NCBI GenBank assembly: GCA_011033025.1
Contig: WFMF01000253.1
Span: 124,001 to 188,000, forward strand
DNA: 64,000 bases
DNA from: Beroe forskalii
Taxonomy: Eukaryota > Ctenophora > Nuda > Beroida > Beroidae
Reading direction: 5' to 3'
Positions within the stretch are counted from its first letter, which is position 1, and each line of letters begins with the position of its first letter. The notes beneath the pieces are model-generated. The model saw only the letters and a program-made list of their open reading frames with translations, did not search any database and was not told the DNA's origin. Of this stretch, positions 47,201 to 60,000 are shown one piece after another. The translations under genes were made by a program, and so were the position numbers.

Positions 47201-48227
47201 GGTTGGAGGCTATGTCCCCAGCCAGCCCACTGGACAGTCTTAATTCTAGCCACCTGACGATGATAATCACAAGATTTCTGAAAGCATCTGATATCTAACT
47301 TTCCACTTTCCCACTAACAATCTAGCAGACTCAGAGTTGCTGAACCTCCATACAACAGTTCATGGGTAACCAAGGCAACATGACAGGGAGAGATGGGTTG
47401 TCAAGGTAACATCACAGCAACAAATGGAAGATACCTCCCTGAGGCTTAACATGGATCAGTGGATGTCAGAGGTTTCCCAGTGCCCCTTTACCACACCAGG
47501 TATCCTGAAAAGAAGTTTCATATTGGTATGAGGTTAGCAGCTTTATCAGTGTGTGCTGTAGACTGTAGTATGTAAGTAATATCTCAATAATTGTTCTTGA
47601 AAATATAAATTTGTGGGAATTAACCACTAATAACCAGGGGGTCAGCATGGAGTAAGTCAAGGGTCAGCCAAGTTTTCACCAGGGCATCAGGCAGAGGTTT
47701 TTGTATACTTTCATATAACCAAAAATTGTCACTCTTCATGCTTTTTAAGTTGAGAATTGCTGAACTTACCTAATAGGAAGGATATCTGAGTTAAGCATTG
47801 ATTTTAATGATTGAAAATTGTAATCTTTCAGTAAAATCATCCACTATATAGTGGTCTCTCATAACTCATGGGTATCATGTGGGTTTCGAAAATATGCTTG
47901 TGCATATAACACAAATTTATTTTTTCAGCTAAGGAATTTCAAGGAGTTTTTGTTTTTCAAAATTTATAATTCATCACAAAAGCATTGGTATACAAATTGC
48001 AAGCACCTACTTAGTGGTGAATGTATATGGTCATAAATTGCTATTAAAGGGGGGGGGGGGGCTAATATTTAAAAAACACTATTTTGGGATAAGAGTTGGC
48101 CAGGATGGCTAGGACATGAACCAACATTTTGAAAGTGGTCTTGATTCCATAGGTCCAATATTGTCCACGTGATTGTGGGACCTTGAAGCAAAAATGGGGT
48201 CCAAAAATCAAAATCTAAACCAAAGGA
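44232..48227. other. ARMC3 3' flank and intergenic DNA
   Basis: Candidate poly(A) signal at 44753-44758. 45360-45760 holds a GC-rich repeat patch (CATCGTCTGAC, GGGGCCAGGCAACGCCTGGC). 46310-46475 is a MITE fragment. No gene recognised. Confidence 0.55.
46310..46475. mobile_element. Truncated copy of the GTCTCCCATATAAACGG MITE
   Basis: Shares ATTAAGCGCACCTAGCGCTT, ACAGAAAAATTGACGTTT and CCGTTTATATGGGAGA with 21227-21465 but lacks the left terminus. Confidence 0.8.
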
Positions 48228-48425
48228 AATAGAGCTTAGCTCTCGTAATTTAAACACCCCGAAATTTGAGGTAAGTATTTGACTGAAGAGGCCTGCACAC
48301 CACTCATCTTGGTGTGCCCACTTAGATCCTGCTGCTCTCCACATTGCATTACCTAAAGGGATCATGTTGGTGTTCAAGTAAGGAGTTGGAGAAGAGTCTT
48401 GCAGATTGATGTCTTGAAGAAAGAT
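48228..48425 (+). repeat. Interspersed repeat, second copy of 6878-7050
   Basis: Same blocks in the same order as 6878-7050 with an extra internal segment (CTCTCCACATTGCATTACC). Confidence 0.75.
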
Positions 48426-48668
48426 TTCTTTTTAATTCAAATATGAGCTTAGCTGAAATTTCCTTGGTCTGTCTTCACAGATGGACAAAGGAAAATAATG
48501 TTGTTCTCAAATGACAGTCAATTTCATTGTTCTACAACATCTGCAGGTCTCAGTTAGTTAATTTAATATATTGTGTTGTATTGTAAGTTTTACAAGACAA
48601 CAAAATTATTACCAGATTGCAATTTATCATATTGAAATTAAACCTGTGATTTGATTTACCCAATTTAC

Positions 48669-49148
48669 CTAGAGCAGCTCTTGAGAATATTCTGTATTCA
48701 GTTGTGGCAGTATCTTCACCAAACATGAAACTCCTTGAATTGTAATCCCAACGTGTCCTACACTCAGCTAGGGCCCCGTAGTGACTGGGTGTCATTGTTA
48801 AGAAGGTATCTTGGTTGCACCTAACCCTAAGAAATGCTGCTCCTTTCTCAAAGGTCCACTCCGTGACCTGCATCAGATCGCAGTGAGGCATTGGAGCACC
48901 AGCACTCCAATCTGAGCCATAAACATTTCCTCCAGGAATGTGACAATAAATTTGGTATTGTGGTGGTGAGCTCAACTTGATGAATATCCTTGCATCATGG
49001 TCACTTTGAGTTGCAGAAACTCCACTCTGGAAGCGTATCCGGATGTATTTGACAGGTGTTTGATAACTCCTCACCTTAACGGCTACTTCAGATAGGAGAT
49101 CACATGGAGTTGAAATACTTTTGAGCTTATTGGATTTCTCTACCCAAC
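48669..49148 (-). CDS. Candidate internal exon, unknown protein
   Basis: A 480-nt open stretch with a good acceptor (CCTTTTCCTTATCTCAG before 49148) and donor (CTAG|GTAAAT after 48669), phase 1 at both ends. It encodes about 160 residues starting near GWVEKSNKLKS, with VKYIRIRFQSG, ARIFIKLSS, YQIYCHIPGGNVYG, four Cys and several Trp, suggesting a beta-rich, possibly extracellular domain. No family recognised. Flanking exons were not identified with confidence. Confidence 0.45.
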
Positions 49149-49322
49149 CTGAGATAAGGAAAAGGCTATAGAACTTCGATATGAAACCAAGGTTGCCACA
49201 AATTTATTATGTCATTTTAAATTTTTTACTGGATCGTTCTGGTTGGTCAACGTCGAAGGGACCTAATAGTATTGTGTAAGCTAATACACCACAAACACCA
49301 ACCTGAATCATAAAACCCATTG

Positions 49323-49460
49323 TTACAAGAACTTGCCATTAGAATCGGATGCCAACTCAATGAAATTATTGGTAGCATTATCCACATATTCAAAACCATT
49401 CTGAAATATGAGCTTATGAGCCAAGACCTTCTGTGTAACACAATCAAATTTTTGACTTGG
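49323..49460 (-). CDS. Possible terminal exon, unknown protein
   Basis: 46-codon open stretch ending in TAA and reading FDCVTQKVLAHKLIFQNG onward. The acceptor (CTCAAAAG) is weak and its phase does not join the 48669-49148 exon. It may belong with 50266-50460. Confidence 0.22.
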   Translation of the reverse strand, partial: PSQKFDCVTQKVLAHKLIFQNGFEYVDNATNNFIELASDSNGKFL

Positions 49461-50265
49461 CTTTTGAGATAAATTCAAACTTTTTAGTAATTGAATTATC
49501 GTCCAATTAACTATTCAAATTAACTCGAGTTTATTTAATATATATTTGTTATATTGTGTTGATTTTAAGTCTAGTACAGCTTAATTAGTTTATTACAGTA
49601 TGGACTTGACGAAAAGACAAACACCAAGGCTGACAAAAGAAATTATGAAATTTTATAGAACAGCAGGTAATAAAAGTGAGAGGATCCCAAAATGAAGGAA
49701 ACGGAGCAGACATGAGATCTCTTGCAGCTTGAAATATTAATGTTATTCAAGCACCCTAAAGTTGAACAATGGCAATCTTATGAATTATTCTATGATTTAC
49801 ATAACATTATCAAGAGGAGAATAAGCTACTGCTTGACTAATGTAATTAGTGAATTTAAATCACTCCACATACGGATTACGGAGCAGGGGCTGCCTCAGGT
49901 CATGTTTTCCATATGAAGTCATGTTGCTCCAAATTTCCATAGTGATGTAGGACCACCATGGGGCCTCATGTATTAATAGATTTTATTGATTCATAATTCA
50001 TAGTCCTTTTTCGATTCCAGCAGTCTGCATTAATTCCCTACTCACTAGCCACTACTCAGCTTCTCTTCTTGCTTATCCCGTCCCTCCATGCCTCGAGTCC
50101 CAGTCACATGATCTCCATATAGTCACATGGTTTCTCAATCCCATTGCTTCTGTTCCATTTTAATGCATATCATATCTTCTAATTCGGCAGAATAACTGGG
50201 GGGAAGATCCTTATTATAATCTAGGAGAATAACTATAAGAATAGTGAATATACGGATCAGTCTAC

Positions 50266-50460
50266 CTTCAGCTGCTGATCTCCACCTCATTTCAACGATC
50301 ACTTTGTTAGAATTTTCTAATGCTTTGATTGGACTGTCCAGTCCAATAAATGCATTAGAGCGACTACTGAGCGAGACAGCAAATAGGTAATGATGACACT
50401 GGTTAATGAGAGCACACCATGACCCAATGTCATACTCTTGGTTTCCATTTACTTTTGTAT
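50266..50460 (-). CDS. Candidate internal exon, unknown protein
   Basis: 195 nt, phase 1 at both ends, with acceptor CCATAACAG before 50460 and donor GAAG|GTAGAC after 50266. Encodes about 65 residues including YDIGSWCALINQCHHYLFAV and KVIVEMRWRSAAEG. A symmetric-phase exon is typical of modular extracellular proteins. No family recognised. Confidence 0.4.
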
Positions 50461-50598
50461 CTGTTATGGATTCATAAATATTACAAAATATTTGCACAAT
50501 TATCATGGAATTTGAAGCCCATACTCGATTGCTTAAAATATTTTTGAAATTTCCTACTATTATACCGTACTAACGTTTTTACAATTTTCTAGAATAAA

Positions 50599-50646
50599 AT
50601 GGATGCAGTTGATTTCTATCCTGGCTTGCCTCCTGGGGTGAAAGGG
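50599..50646 (+). CDS. Candidate first coding exon of the PDE9-like gene
   Basis: ATG at 50599 opens 16 codons (MDAVDFYPGLPPGVKG) ending at a consensus donor GGG|GTAAGT, phase 0. A pyrimidine tract with CTAG acceptor lies just upstream, implying a 5' untranslated exon. The exon at 57024 also starts in phase 0, so the two could join directly; the link is inferred, not shown. Confidence 0.35.
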
Positions 50647-53369
50647 GTAAGTTGAAATTTTAATATCTTTTCAGACATTTCAAGCATGATGTATTAAGTT
50701 TGAAATCAATAACAGCAAAATACTACAATATGTATTTATACGTACTAATACTGCAACTACTTTAAGGGATGAATATATTCTAATAAGATTTTTTCGATAA
50801 CCACTCGTTTTCAGCAGTTTCACCACAAAACTTATCCAAATAATGTGCGTTGTCGCTAACAATTGCAGTATAGCATAGTAGCGACAGTACAGTATCTCAC
50901 TACATTGCTGTAGTACCGTCGTGAAAGCAATTAGCCCTCGCTTGAGCAGACTTTGTGGTGGACGAGTCAGCCCTGACAATGGGGAGCAAAACCCTGACTT
51001 CATCAACTCCCCACTCTAACCCATGATAATGACGTCACTATATTACCCCTGACAAAAGGGAACAAAAGCTCCTGACTACAATATGTAATTTGCTCTGTGA
51101 TTAATTGTCTGTGGTCGAGAGGTTTGGTGCACGTCTTAAGATTAATATATTATAGTACATGTTATTATGTTTTGAGTGTGTGAGACGAGACATCATTGTG
51201 TGCCTAGTGGAGACATTCACAGTCTCACCATCTTACTTATAAAGCATACCATATATTTTACTCCACCAACCTTCCATCGGTGCCACTTTTGACAGACTTG
51301 TTACGTCATAGATCAGGCAGAAATTTGTTGTTGTAAGGATTTCAAATATAGAGCTTTTATGTCAATCAAATCATTCAATTTGCTCTTTTATAGTTTTATT
51401 GATCTATCATTGTGGTGGGAATTAATCGAATTTTAAATGCAGCTTGTTGGACATGTGTCTGTTACCAGCTTAATATGGGTTGTCTCCACCTTTAATATAC
51501 GTGGCCTCCAAATATTGAGGAGGAAATATATATATATACTCTATTAGTCTATCATATATATTTCATGGATTCCTTTGTTAATTTGTTCCTGGGAGGCATA
51601 CAGTAGACAGAATTGTGCAATGAGCGCGGTTAATTGTGCTAATTATGTACCATTTTATGTACCATTTACCCAATCTCTTGAGTACCCAATGTTTTTTCAA
51701 TTATTCGTTCGAATGTTCCTATTGTGTCAGACATCATCGGGGTATAGCTGCTAATAATGAATAAAGCGAAAAACTAAAAAGGGAAGAACAGAACTGATTG
51801 CTTGAATTAGAAATTCTTCGTATGAAATGAAATATTTCAATTCTAGGTTCTGTATTCATACGAAATATTATACATTTATATCTGAAATATTATCAATCTT
51901 CTTATGTTCTCTTGTTCAACCTAATTTCATTTCAACGGGCAACAAGTGTCTGAAATTCAATCTACTTAAATGCAAAATCCGTTATGCTGTGTTCTTTCTT
52001 GTTTTGGTTGCACGATATTTCCTGTTATTTGAGATTTTTACGGCACACTTCATAGTGGTCTCTAGATCTCATTTTGCAGCCCATTTTGCATCTACTTTTT
52101 ATAGACCGTTGAAGTCCTGTTTTTGCCTCTCCACATACCTTATTATCTATATTTATTTATCACTATTATAATCTCCCATTCTCATTTCTCTGTTATTATT
52201 TTTACGTTGTAACGTCTTCTGTCTTTTTGTAGGTTCATTATGACGTTTTTTGTACGTCGTAACGTCTTGTCCTTTTGTAGGCACATTTTGGGGCACCCAC
52301 GTGCAGTATAGATATAGGCGCGCGCTTGTTGCTATGGTGCACGTGCAGATGGCGTTCATTTTTGTTTAATGCTGTTCTGAGTACGTTGCTTCCATAACTT
52401 TTGATCTGATCGAATTTTTTGATGCGGTAAAATAATTAATTTGAAAAGTTTATGAACGAGGTGCTGCGTAACAGCGCCTGCTGACCTGTGTATTCTCAGG
52501 CCCACCAGGCCTGCTAGTATTGTATAATCCATTACGTCAAGAAGTTTCCCAGGATGGGCCACGTCAGTCATACCTGAGTAGCATCATACAATATTAATAT
52601 ACACTACTGTCCATGGGGGCGTCATCGCCATGGGTAATACAGTGCGAATTGATGTCGTATATATCCTGAGTTCCTTACCATTCATATGTTCCTTGCCGTT
52701 CATATGCGGCAATATTACATAGTACTTTGCCGATATAGTGTGTCACTGGGTTATATAATGATATTTAGGGAATTTTAGCTAAGTGGTTTCTGTGGCAGAC
52801 TGTAATATACGCGTCCAAATGCCGTGTTCACAGTTTACAGGATCCTTAAGTGCGTCCTATGACGTAAACTATACTGGTATAGAAATAGACAACCGAGATC
52901 CACGTAAATTGATCACAGGAATAATTTTAATGTCGTAAAGAAACTTTAGCATTGCACGTGCAATTTTCGTTGTATTTTCTTCAGCTGAGCGAAAATTGTT
53001 TGGATGTCAAAGGGTGAAATAGTTGGTTTCTTTAATCTTTTAATTTAAGTTAATTTCATCGAAAGATAGAGCGGTACTAGATTTTGCCGCTTTTTTGTCG
53101 TACAAAATCGACCTTTTTTCTCGGCTTATTTTGCTGAAACTGATCGATGGGCTTTCCAGAGTAATAGTTATATTTATAGCTCGATACTTCCATAAAATGG
53201 TTTATAGCTCGATTTATTATGATAACTCAATGATAATTAGTTTTAGCTTCTTAGTATTTGTAAGTCTACTCTGAGTTATCAGTCGCTAACAATGATGGTG
53301 GGCTGTACTAACGAAGTGTCGCATAAAGACGGGTGTCATAAGATGGGTTATAGAACGTTGATGGTAACG
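50647..53369. other. Intronic/intergenic AT-rich DNA
   Basis: No gene recognised apart from the Helitron-like block ending at 52517. Confidence 0.5.
52320..52517 (+). mobile_element. Helitron-like 3' end
   Basis: Same family as 29065-29303, ending with hairpin AGGCC-CACCA-GGCCT (52498-52512), GCTAG and host T. Start is the first base of recognisable similarity (GTGCACGTGCAGATGG). Confidence 0.65.
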
Positions 53370-53437
53370 TCACGTGACCCCTAGTCACGTGACCCTAAAT
53401 CACGTGACCCCAAATCACGTGACCCTAAATCACGTGA
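53370..53437. promoter_or_regulatory. Five palindromic TCACGTGA E-boxes at exact 15-bp spacing
   Basis: TCACGTGA starts at 53370, 53385, 53400, 53415 and 53430 in a 15-bp tandem repeat (CTAAATCACGTGACC). CACGTG is the binding core of bHLH-Zip factors (USF, MITF/TFE, MYC/MAX). Whether it is a functional enhancer or only a short tandem repeat cannot be told. Confidence 0.6.
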
Positions 53438-56400
53438 CTCAACGGGTTAGAGCTAACGCAGGGAAATGTGTGCGAAAATCAGTATGACATTGATTCAGTC
53501 TCTATTCTATCCTGTAGGCTATCATACGTATCATATAATCGCAGATATTTTGAAACAATTCATTTTGCACCCTATGAACATTCCTCCTTCATCCTTGGGA
53601 TATTCCTCAACAAAATACCTTTCAAATGAAAGAATGATCAATGAACCTGTCAGATGTCTCACGATCTCAGGGCCACCCCTTACTTCATATTAAATATACC
53701 AAGTTAATACTCTGCCTTTCTGACTGACTGCAATGTGTCACGGATCACTATGGCCCGGGCTGCACATGAAAAATAGACTCTTTAAGTCATGTAAGATAAG
53801 CTATCTGAACATGTAATAATGACGCAACTCTTATCCGCCTAGCCGTCGTCCGGGACTTTTTATATAACTTTGCGGAGTTTTTATTATGTACACTTCTACT
53901 GCCCTGATATTAGCATTATTTGAATCATGTACCTATGTACGACTTTTGGACCGTTGCCAGTTATATTTTACGCTATGATCTAGTGTGTGATGTGTTTAAC
54001 ATTTACACGTTACATCTGCTTATATTATGGATTATCAGCTCGTCATCAATAATTTATTATCTATGTAACCGAAATCTAGATAGTTATATAATTAATGATA
54101 TATGATAACACGCAAATTTTATTGATTTTAAAATTCAAACTGCATGAGTCATGTTTTTTGTTTGCTAAGTTATAATTGTGATTTCAGTTTTTGAACGGAC
54201 TTCTGAATTATTGAATTGAGATTTCAGTATTGTACTTAATTTGAACTTAAAATTGAACTTCTTTTTGCTTCCGACCTTTGGGCGAATCGGTCCAATGTCA
54301 ATGCATAGTTTGACTAACTTTGCTGAAATTTTGCATTATTAACGAATTCCTGGGAGAATGTATGAACTATGATCTCGAGCTTAGTAAATTTATTGCTGTG
54401 AACATTTCAAGTTATTGAGAGGTGCTTCAGTTACTGCTTCAGTAATATTTAGTTCGAATTCTTTGATCACGTGACATATATCCGGCCAAATATACTTACT
54501 GCACCGAGTTCAGTTGCTGAAGGAGTAGGGGGTGAATGGTGATGATTACTGATGACAATGCTCCTGCTGCCATGGGAATGTTACTTTAATTCTATTATTT
54601 AATCAAGTATATAAAAATAATCTTTTCAAATTTTCTGTCCAAAACCACCCATGTAAAACGTTTCACAATATTGTGCGTTACAAAGGCGCTAACTGTGAGC
54701 ATGGTCAATGCTGACGTCATTATCACGATTTAACACGGACAATTCATGGCGTAGTAAAATCGATAATTCTCGATGGTAAAATTCTCGATAATAAAATCGA
54801 TAATAATTGGGACAGTAAACTTGTTAAATTGCAACATCATTGTACTGGAATATATGCCTCCAGTTCATCAAAAGATACTTTTCTAGTTTTCTCCTTTTGG
54901 CAATATTCATTCAAATTAATCGCGTGAACGTTATGGTAATTAGAAGCTATTCAGATGACGTCATTATCATAGCTCGAAGTAGTAAGTTGATGACAATAAG
55001 TGACGTTGGATTTGATAAGTCGTGACATATGCCATTGTGACGATTGTGATATAAATATTATTGTTATATCTGATCAAATACCCTTTTGTTATACTTATAT
55101 CTTTATATTACTGTATTATGAAAACAAACATACACACCCTTGTGTTATGTTTGTGATACTATGTTCGACTGATCTTTATAAGTAGTCCATTTTCTGATTT
55201 TTGACGAATTGGTGTTTTTTGATATTTTTATTGTAAAAAAAACGGAGCTGCCGATTTTCATGAAATTTTCAGGGATTACTTATTATCTTATAGATAACCA
55301 CTGTGCAACCTTTTATATCCAATAGAGCTTATTAGATTATTAACATAATATTTAAAAGGAGACTCGAAAATCGCGATTTTCGTAAATAACTGCACTTTTT
55401 ATATAGTACCTTAGTAGGCGCTGGCTAACTTATTTTTCAATGCTTGAAGCATTTCATGCAGGTACTACTGGCTTGTTTGATGCGTCTGGCCAGCAGTCCC
55501 GGCCAGGACTACTGGCCTTGTCAAGCTCCTCGGGTCGCCGTCTTATACTCAGCCTCATACGCGTTGGGCCCTTAAAGCTCGTGGCCTCGGGCATTCGGCC
55601 CTCGGATTTTGGACCCTCGCACAAGGTCCGCCGTGGGGGGCTTGCCAGCTCCCTGATATTCCGAGAATTTTGCGAATTCCGCAGACCTTTCATTCGTCGT
55701 CCGATGGTGTTCCGTACTTTTCAGTCACATACCATAAGGGCCACATATTCAGGAACTGTTAATTTGATTACCTTGTGAATACTTTCCCTTCTAATAATGA
55801 ATAGAATAATGAATTTTTGGTGCTGGGTTGCGTAATTATGTCGGTAATTTTCATAATCATGCAGTTAGAGTTCATTCTGGAGGTATTTGATAACAAATGC
55901 TTTGTAGTTTGTTTGAAAGTTTGATTGTTAAATAAAATATTATACGTTAAACTTCTTCTATTGAATCTGGTGTTCTGGTCAACAACTCGATAAGGGTCGT
56001 TTTGTAGTTTCGTTTGAAAGTTTCATAGTCTGAATAATATCATACATTCATCTTATTCCTTAATTTAAGCATTTCGTTCCACTTTTTAAGTTACTGAAAT
56101 TAAAGATTTTATGTTGACGATTAATTTCAACTATGCTGATCAATAAATAACTTCAAGACGTGTCTTTGAGTTAGGGTCCAATTTGGTCACGAATTAAATA
56201 AACAGCAGTATGCAGACGGGATACAAACGGATGAGTAATGTACGTAAAACGTTATTATCATATTATAAGCGGTAAAATTCACGAAAATGAGGAAAAATAT
56301 CTGAAAATTTATATTATATTAAATTTATAGTATATTAAATCATTAGCCAGATGAAAGATTTTCCATGCTGTCACAAATATCTTTAAAATCAGCCAAACAT

Positions 56401-56614
56401 ACCAGCATAATATTATAAGCGGTAAAATTCACGAAAGTTAGGAAAAACCTCCATTTAATAGTTCATCGATAAGTTTCATCTCTATTTCATCTCAACTCCA
56501 TATTTACAAAACCCTCTAGCCCTTACGACGATAATCACATGATTTTCGAAAGCTCCCGATTTTAAACATTATCGTTTCATTTAAACGATAATTAAACTTT
56601 CTCCCTAACCCACT
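53438..56614. other. AT-rich DNA, no gene recognised
   Basis: 55440-55780 is a GC-richer patch with an open frame lacking recognisable features. A GGTAAAATTCACGAAA block repeats at about 56271 and 56421. Confidence 0.5.
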
Positions 56615-57023
56615 ATAACCCATCCCCCACCGCAGTTAGATAACAACGTAAACGGACGCCCCACTAACCCATATCCCCGCAGTTAGATAACAACGTATAC
56701 GGACGCCCACTAACCCATCCCCCACCGCAGTTAGATAACAACGTAAACGGACGCCCCACTAACCCATCTCCCACCGCAGTTAGATAACAAAGTAAAAGGA
56801 CGCCCCCACTAACCCATCCCCCCGCAGTTAGATAACAAAGTAAACAGACGCCCCCACTAACCCACTCCCCCGCAGTTAGATAACAACGTAAACGGACGCC
56901 CCCACTAACCCATCCCAACTTAGCAGTTAGATAACAACGTATACGGACGCCCCCACTAACCCATCCTCCACTGCAGTTAAATAACAACGTATACGGACGC
57001 CCCACTAACCCATACCCCCGCAG
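56615..57023 (+). repeat. Splice-site minisatellite upstream of PDE9-like exon
   Basis: Eight upstream copies of a 46-52-bp unit reading CGCAG, TTAGATAACAACGTAAACGG, ACGCCCC, CACTAACCCATCCCC. The ninth copy is the real junction: the exon begins at 57024 with TTAGATAACAACGTAGACGG. Each unit carries the intron end, AG and about 27 exon bases. Confidence 0.95.
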
Positions 57024-60000
57024 TTAGATAACAACGTAGACGGACGCCCCCACCTGAAAACCATCTACTTTAAGATCGGGGAGGCGGAGGAACAGGTGGA
57101 GTTCTGGAGCGACGCCACCTCCGAGGAAGTCAAAGGTGGGTTTGTTATTAAAGAATTAAAGGTGAGTTTTGTTATTAAAGGTGGGTCTTTTTATTAAAGG
57201 TGGGCTAATTTCTCAATAAAGGTTGGTTTTTTTTTTCATTAATTTATATGTCATACAACATCTGATGAAATTCACTTCAGAGATTTTTGGAATTTTTGAA
57301 GACAATCAAACAGACATAACCATCGTGCTTAAAACATATGAAACTGACGCTAATGTCATGCCGTCACGGGCCCATCATTTCAAGGACATAATATTCTCAG
57401 GAAAAGAAAAATCAATTTTATCGATTTCAATATTTAAACATTTTTCAATTTCAACTATTCCTCTATCTCTTCTCTCTTTTGTAGTATCGGTGTCTCGCTT
57501 TCCAAATAGGGATACCTCAGGAAATCCAGCAAGTAGCACAACCTCCCGTTCCGGGTCCACCTCACGTACCCCTGTAATTAAAAGGATACGTTATTAATTA
57601 TTAATTGTTAGTCCGGTAGAAAAAAAAAGGCAGGATTTCACGAGTCAGGGAACTAACTTGGAGCAATGACTTAGGGTGTTTATTCGATTTATAATGGTCC
57701 GAAGAGTCACCAAACTGGAATCCCCGAAAAATCTAGTTGACACTTCTCGAGATATGTCCATACCCTTTTCTGACGTGGGAATTTTTGGAGAAAATGACTA
57801 AAATTTCATAAAAGGGCAACACTAAGGCATGATTATACACAAGACTCATGTTTTTTTATGACACGAGAAATCGATTAAAATCATTATATAAGCCCTAAAT
57901 TAAATATTATCGCCCACTTTTCGTCGTGAAACGTTTTGGCCGAAAATTGGATACTATCTTGGGATTGATTATACTCGAAACCCTAATTTTTAAAAACTCG
58001 CCTGCTCTCCCCACGGCCTCCAGCTGTTCCTAACCCTCCAGAACTCAGGCCCGTATCCCACCATGGTCATAGCATGGTCAGTGCGGCTGCCGCACTGCCG
58101 AGGCTTGAAAATGCCGCTGTCGTAGTTCTGGGAAAATTAGGGGAAGTTTAAGAGTTAATTTGAAAGATAAGTGTGAGACTGAACTGATATATTGGGCCAC
58201 TCAAAACCCTGTTTTATTATCATACTCTGTATTTTATGACGACAAAAGACCTTGTAAGGGCTGCTACACCCAAAATCACTTGCTGGGGTTCTGAAAGCCA
58301 TCGGATATCAAACTTGTTTGTTGCCCTTTTGATATATTTAATAATTCATTTTCGTCGCCCATTAAAAAGGCAACGCTCCCAAGAGAGCGGTTCCAACCAA
58401 CAAATCTTGATTTTAGAAAGCTCCTGAAGTCCTGATTTTAAACTTTATCTTATTCTTGAAAGTTTTAATTTGCTTCGTAAACCAAACCTTGAGGCCGGAG
58501 TAGGTACTGTCCACAGAGACTGTCACGGGGGATATAGCCCACAAGGTGTACTCCAGATCATCCACAACGTAGGAGCGGGGGATCCGAGTTATGGAGGTTA
58601 GCCGAGTACCTTCGAGGGATGGAGGTTTTCCGAAATCCTGGATAAGGATTTTTCTTAATTCCTCACAATTGCTGTATGATCTGCCAAGCCAAGTAGAATA
58701 TGCAGGTGGCGTTATTTGCTAGTACAGGCTCCAAATGTATGTATGTATGAATAATTGGCAATTTTCATGGCCTTCATTTTCACGCTGATACCCTCAATGT
58801 GAAAGTTGAGTCGGCGAGAGTCTTGTTCGCCCAGTAATTGCTTTGTGTAAGTGGGAATAAGAAGGTGAGAAGGTGGGAATGGGAAGGTGTTCCGTTCGTA
58901 TGCATGAAAAATGGATTTTAAAGAATTGGAAAAAAAGAATATGGACTTGTGCTTTTCACTAATTCGAAACAGTTAAACGAGACAAACAGAGCCGTACCCC
59001 ACTCGAGCTTACCTTCGAGCATGTTGGAGGTGAACTGGTAGAAGCTACAGTCGTGTCCCTGAACGTCGCCACCATCAAACTCCGGCACTTCGTAGTCGGA
59101 AGTGAGGTGCTCCTTCTTAATGATGTAGTTCCAGCCGTTCACCGGGTATCCACCGTACTGGTGTTCTCCCTTGATTGATTGATTGAAAACCCTTTTGAAG
59201 ATGGGCACCAACTAAGGCTTTAAATATATGATATTATTCCATCTTTACATTGAAAAAAATATATGGATATACTATAATCACTTTATTATAAACGTTAAAT
59301 CACTCAATCAAATAGAAAAATCACTCAGGGAGAAAAATCACCTTAGGGAGGCCGCAGTCGAAGATTTCCTGGACGGAAAGGCGCACAAAGCGCTTCTTCT
59401 TCATGGCGAGCTGGGCCTCCAGAGGCACGGCTGCTGTGTGAGCCCAGCAACTTCCCTTCTTTTGGTTCACCACAGGTCTTAAGTAGCCCAACTCCCACCA
59501 AGTGTCCGACCAATTGGGTGGGTTGCTGGCTCTCAGGGAGGGGACGGACCTCGCCTCCAGAAGGGCATCGTCTAATTCTTCGTAAGTGGTCTCATTGTAA
59601 CCAGATCTGTAGAGATCTTCCTCCTCAATGGACATGTCAGCCGCAAAGGATATGTCCACGTTGTACGTGATCTGGCCATCTTCTCTCATCTCCAGAACTG
59701 CTTGGATCTCCTTCTTAAAGTGGACTAATCTGGTGGTCTGCTCGTTGGGTGGACGGGTGTGGCCGTGTTTGGCCGTGTGGCTGCGGTGCAGCTCTTTTAG
59801 CGTGCACTCAGACTCCAGGGCAGCTTGGAGTTTGATAGTGCTGGTGGGAGCGGAGCTGGTGTCACAGTGGACTTGGAGACTAAAGAGGAGGAGAAGGAGG
59901 AGTGGAGTCATGGACATGTTGCAAGAATGGAGAGAAGTTGTCAGGGTTTGAAATATCTTGTTGAATTTTCTAACTGAGAAGTGAGAACTTGAAGAAATGG

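Noticed and set aside
55440..55778. 112-codon open frame as a gene
   Set aside because: No recognisable motif, GC-rich patch in AT-rich DNA, no splice or start context supporting it.
56664..57005. Minus-strand 113-codon repetitive open frame
   Set aside because: Shadow of the splice-site minisatellite; the plus-strand exon explains the conserved part.
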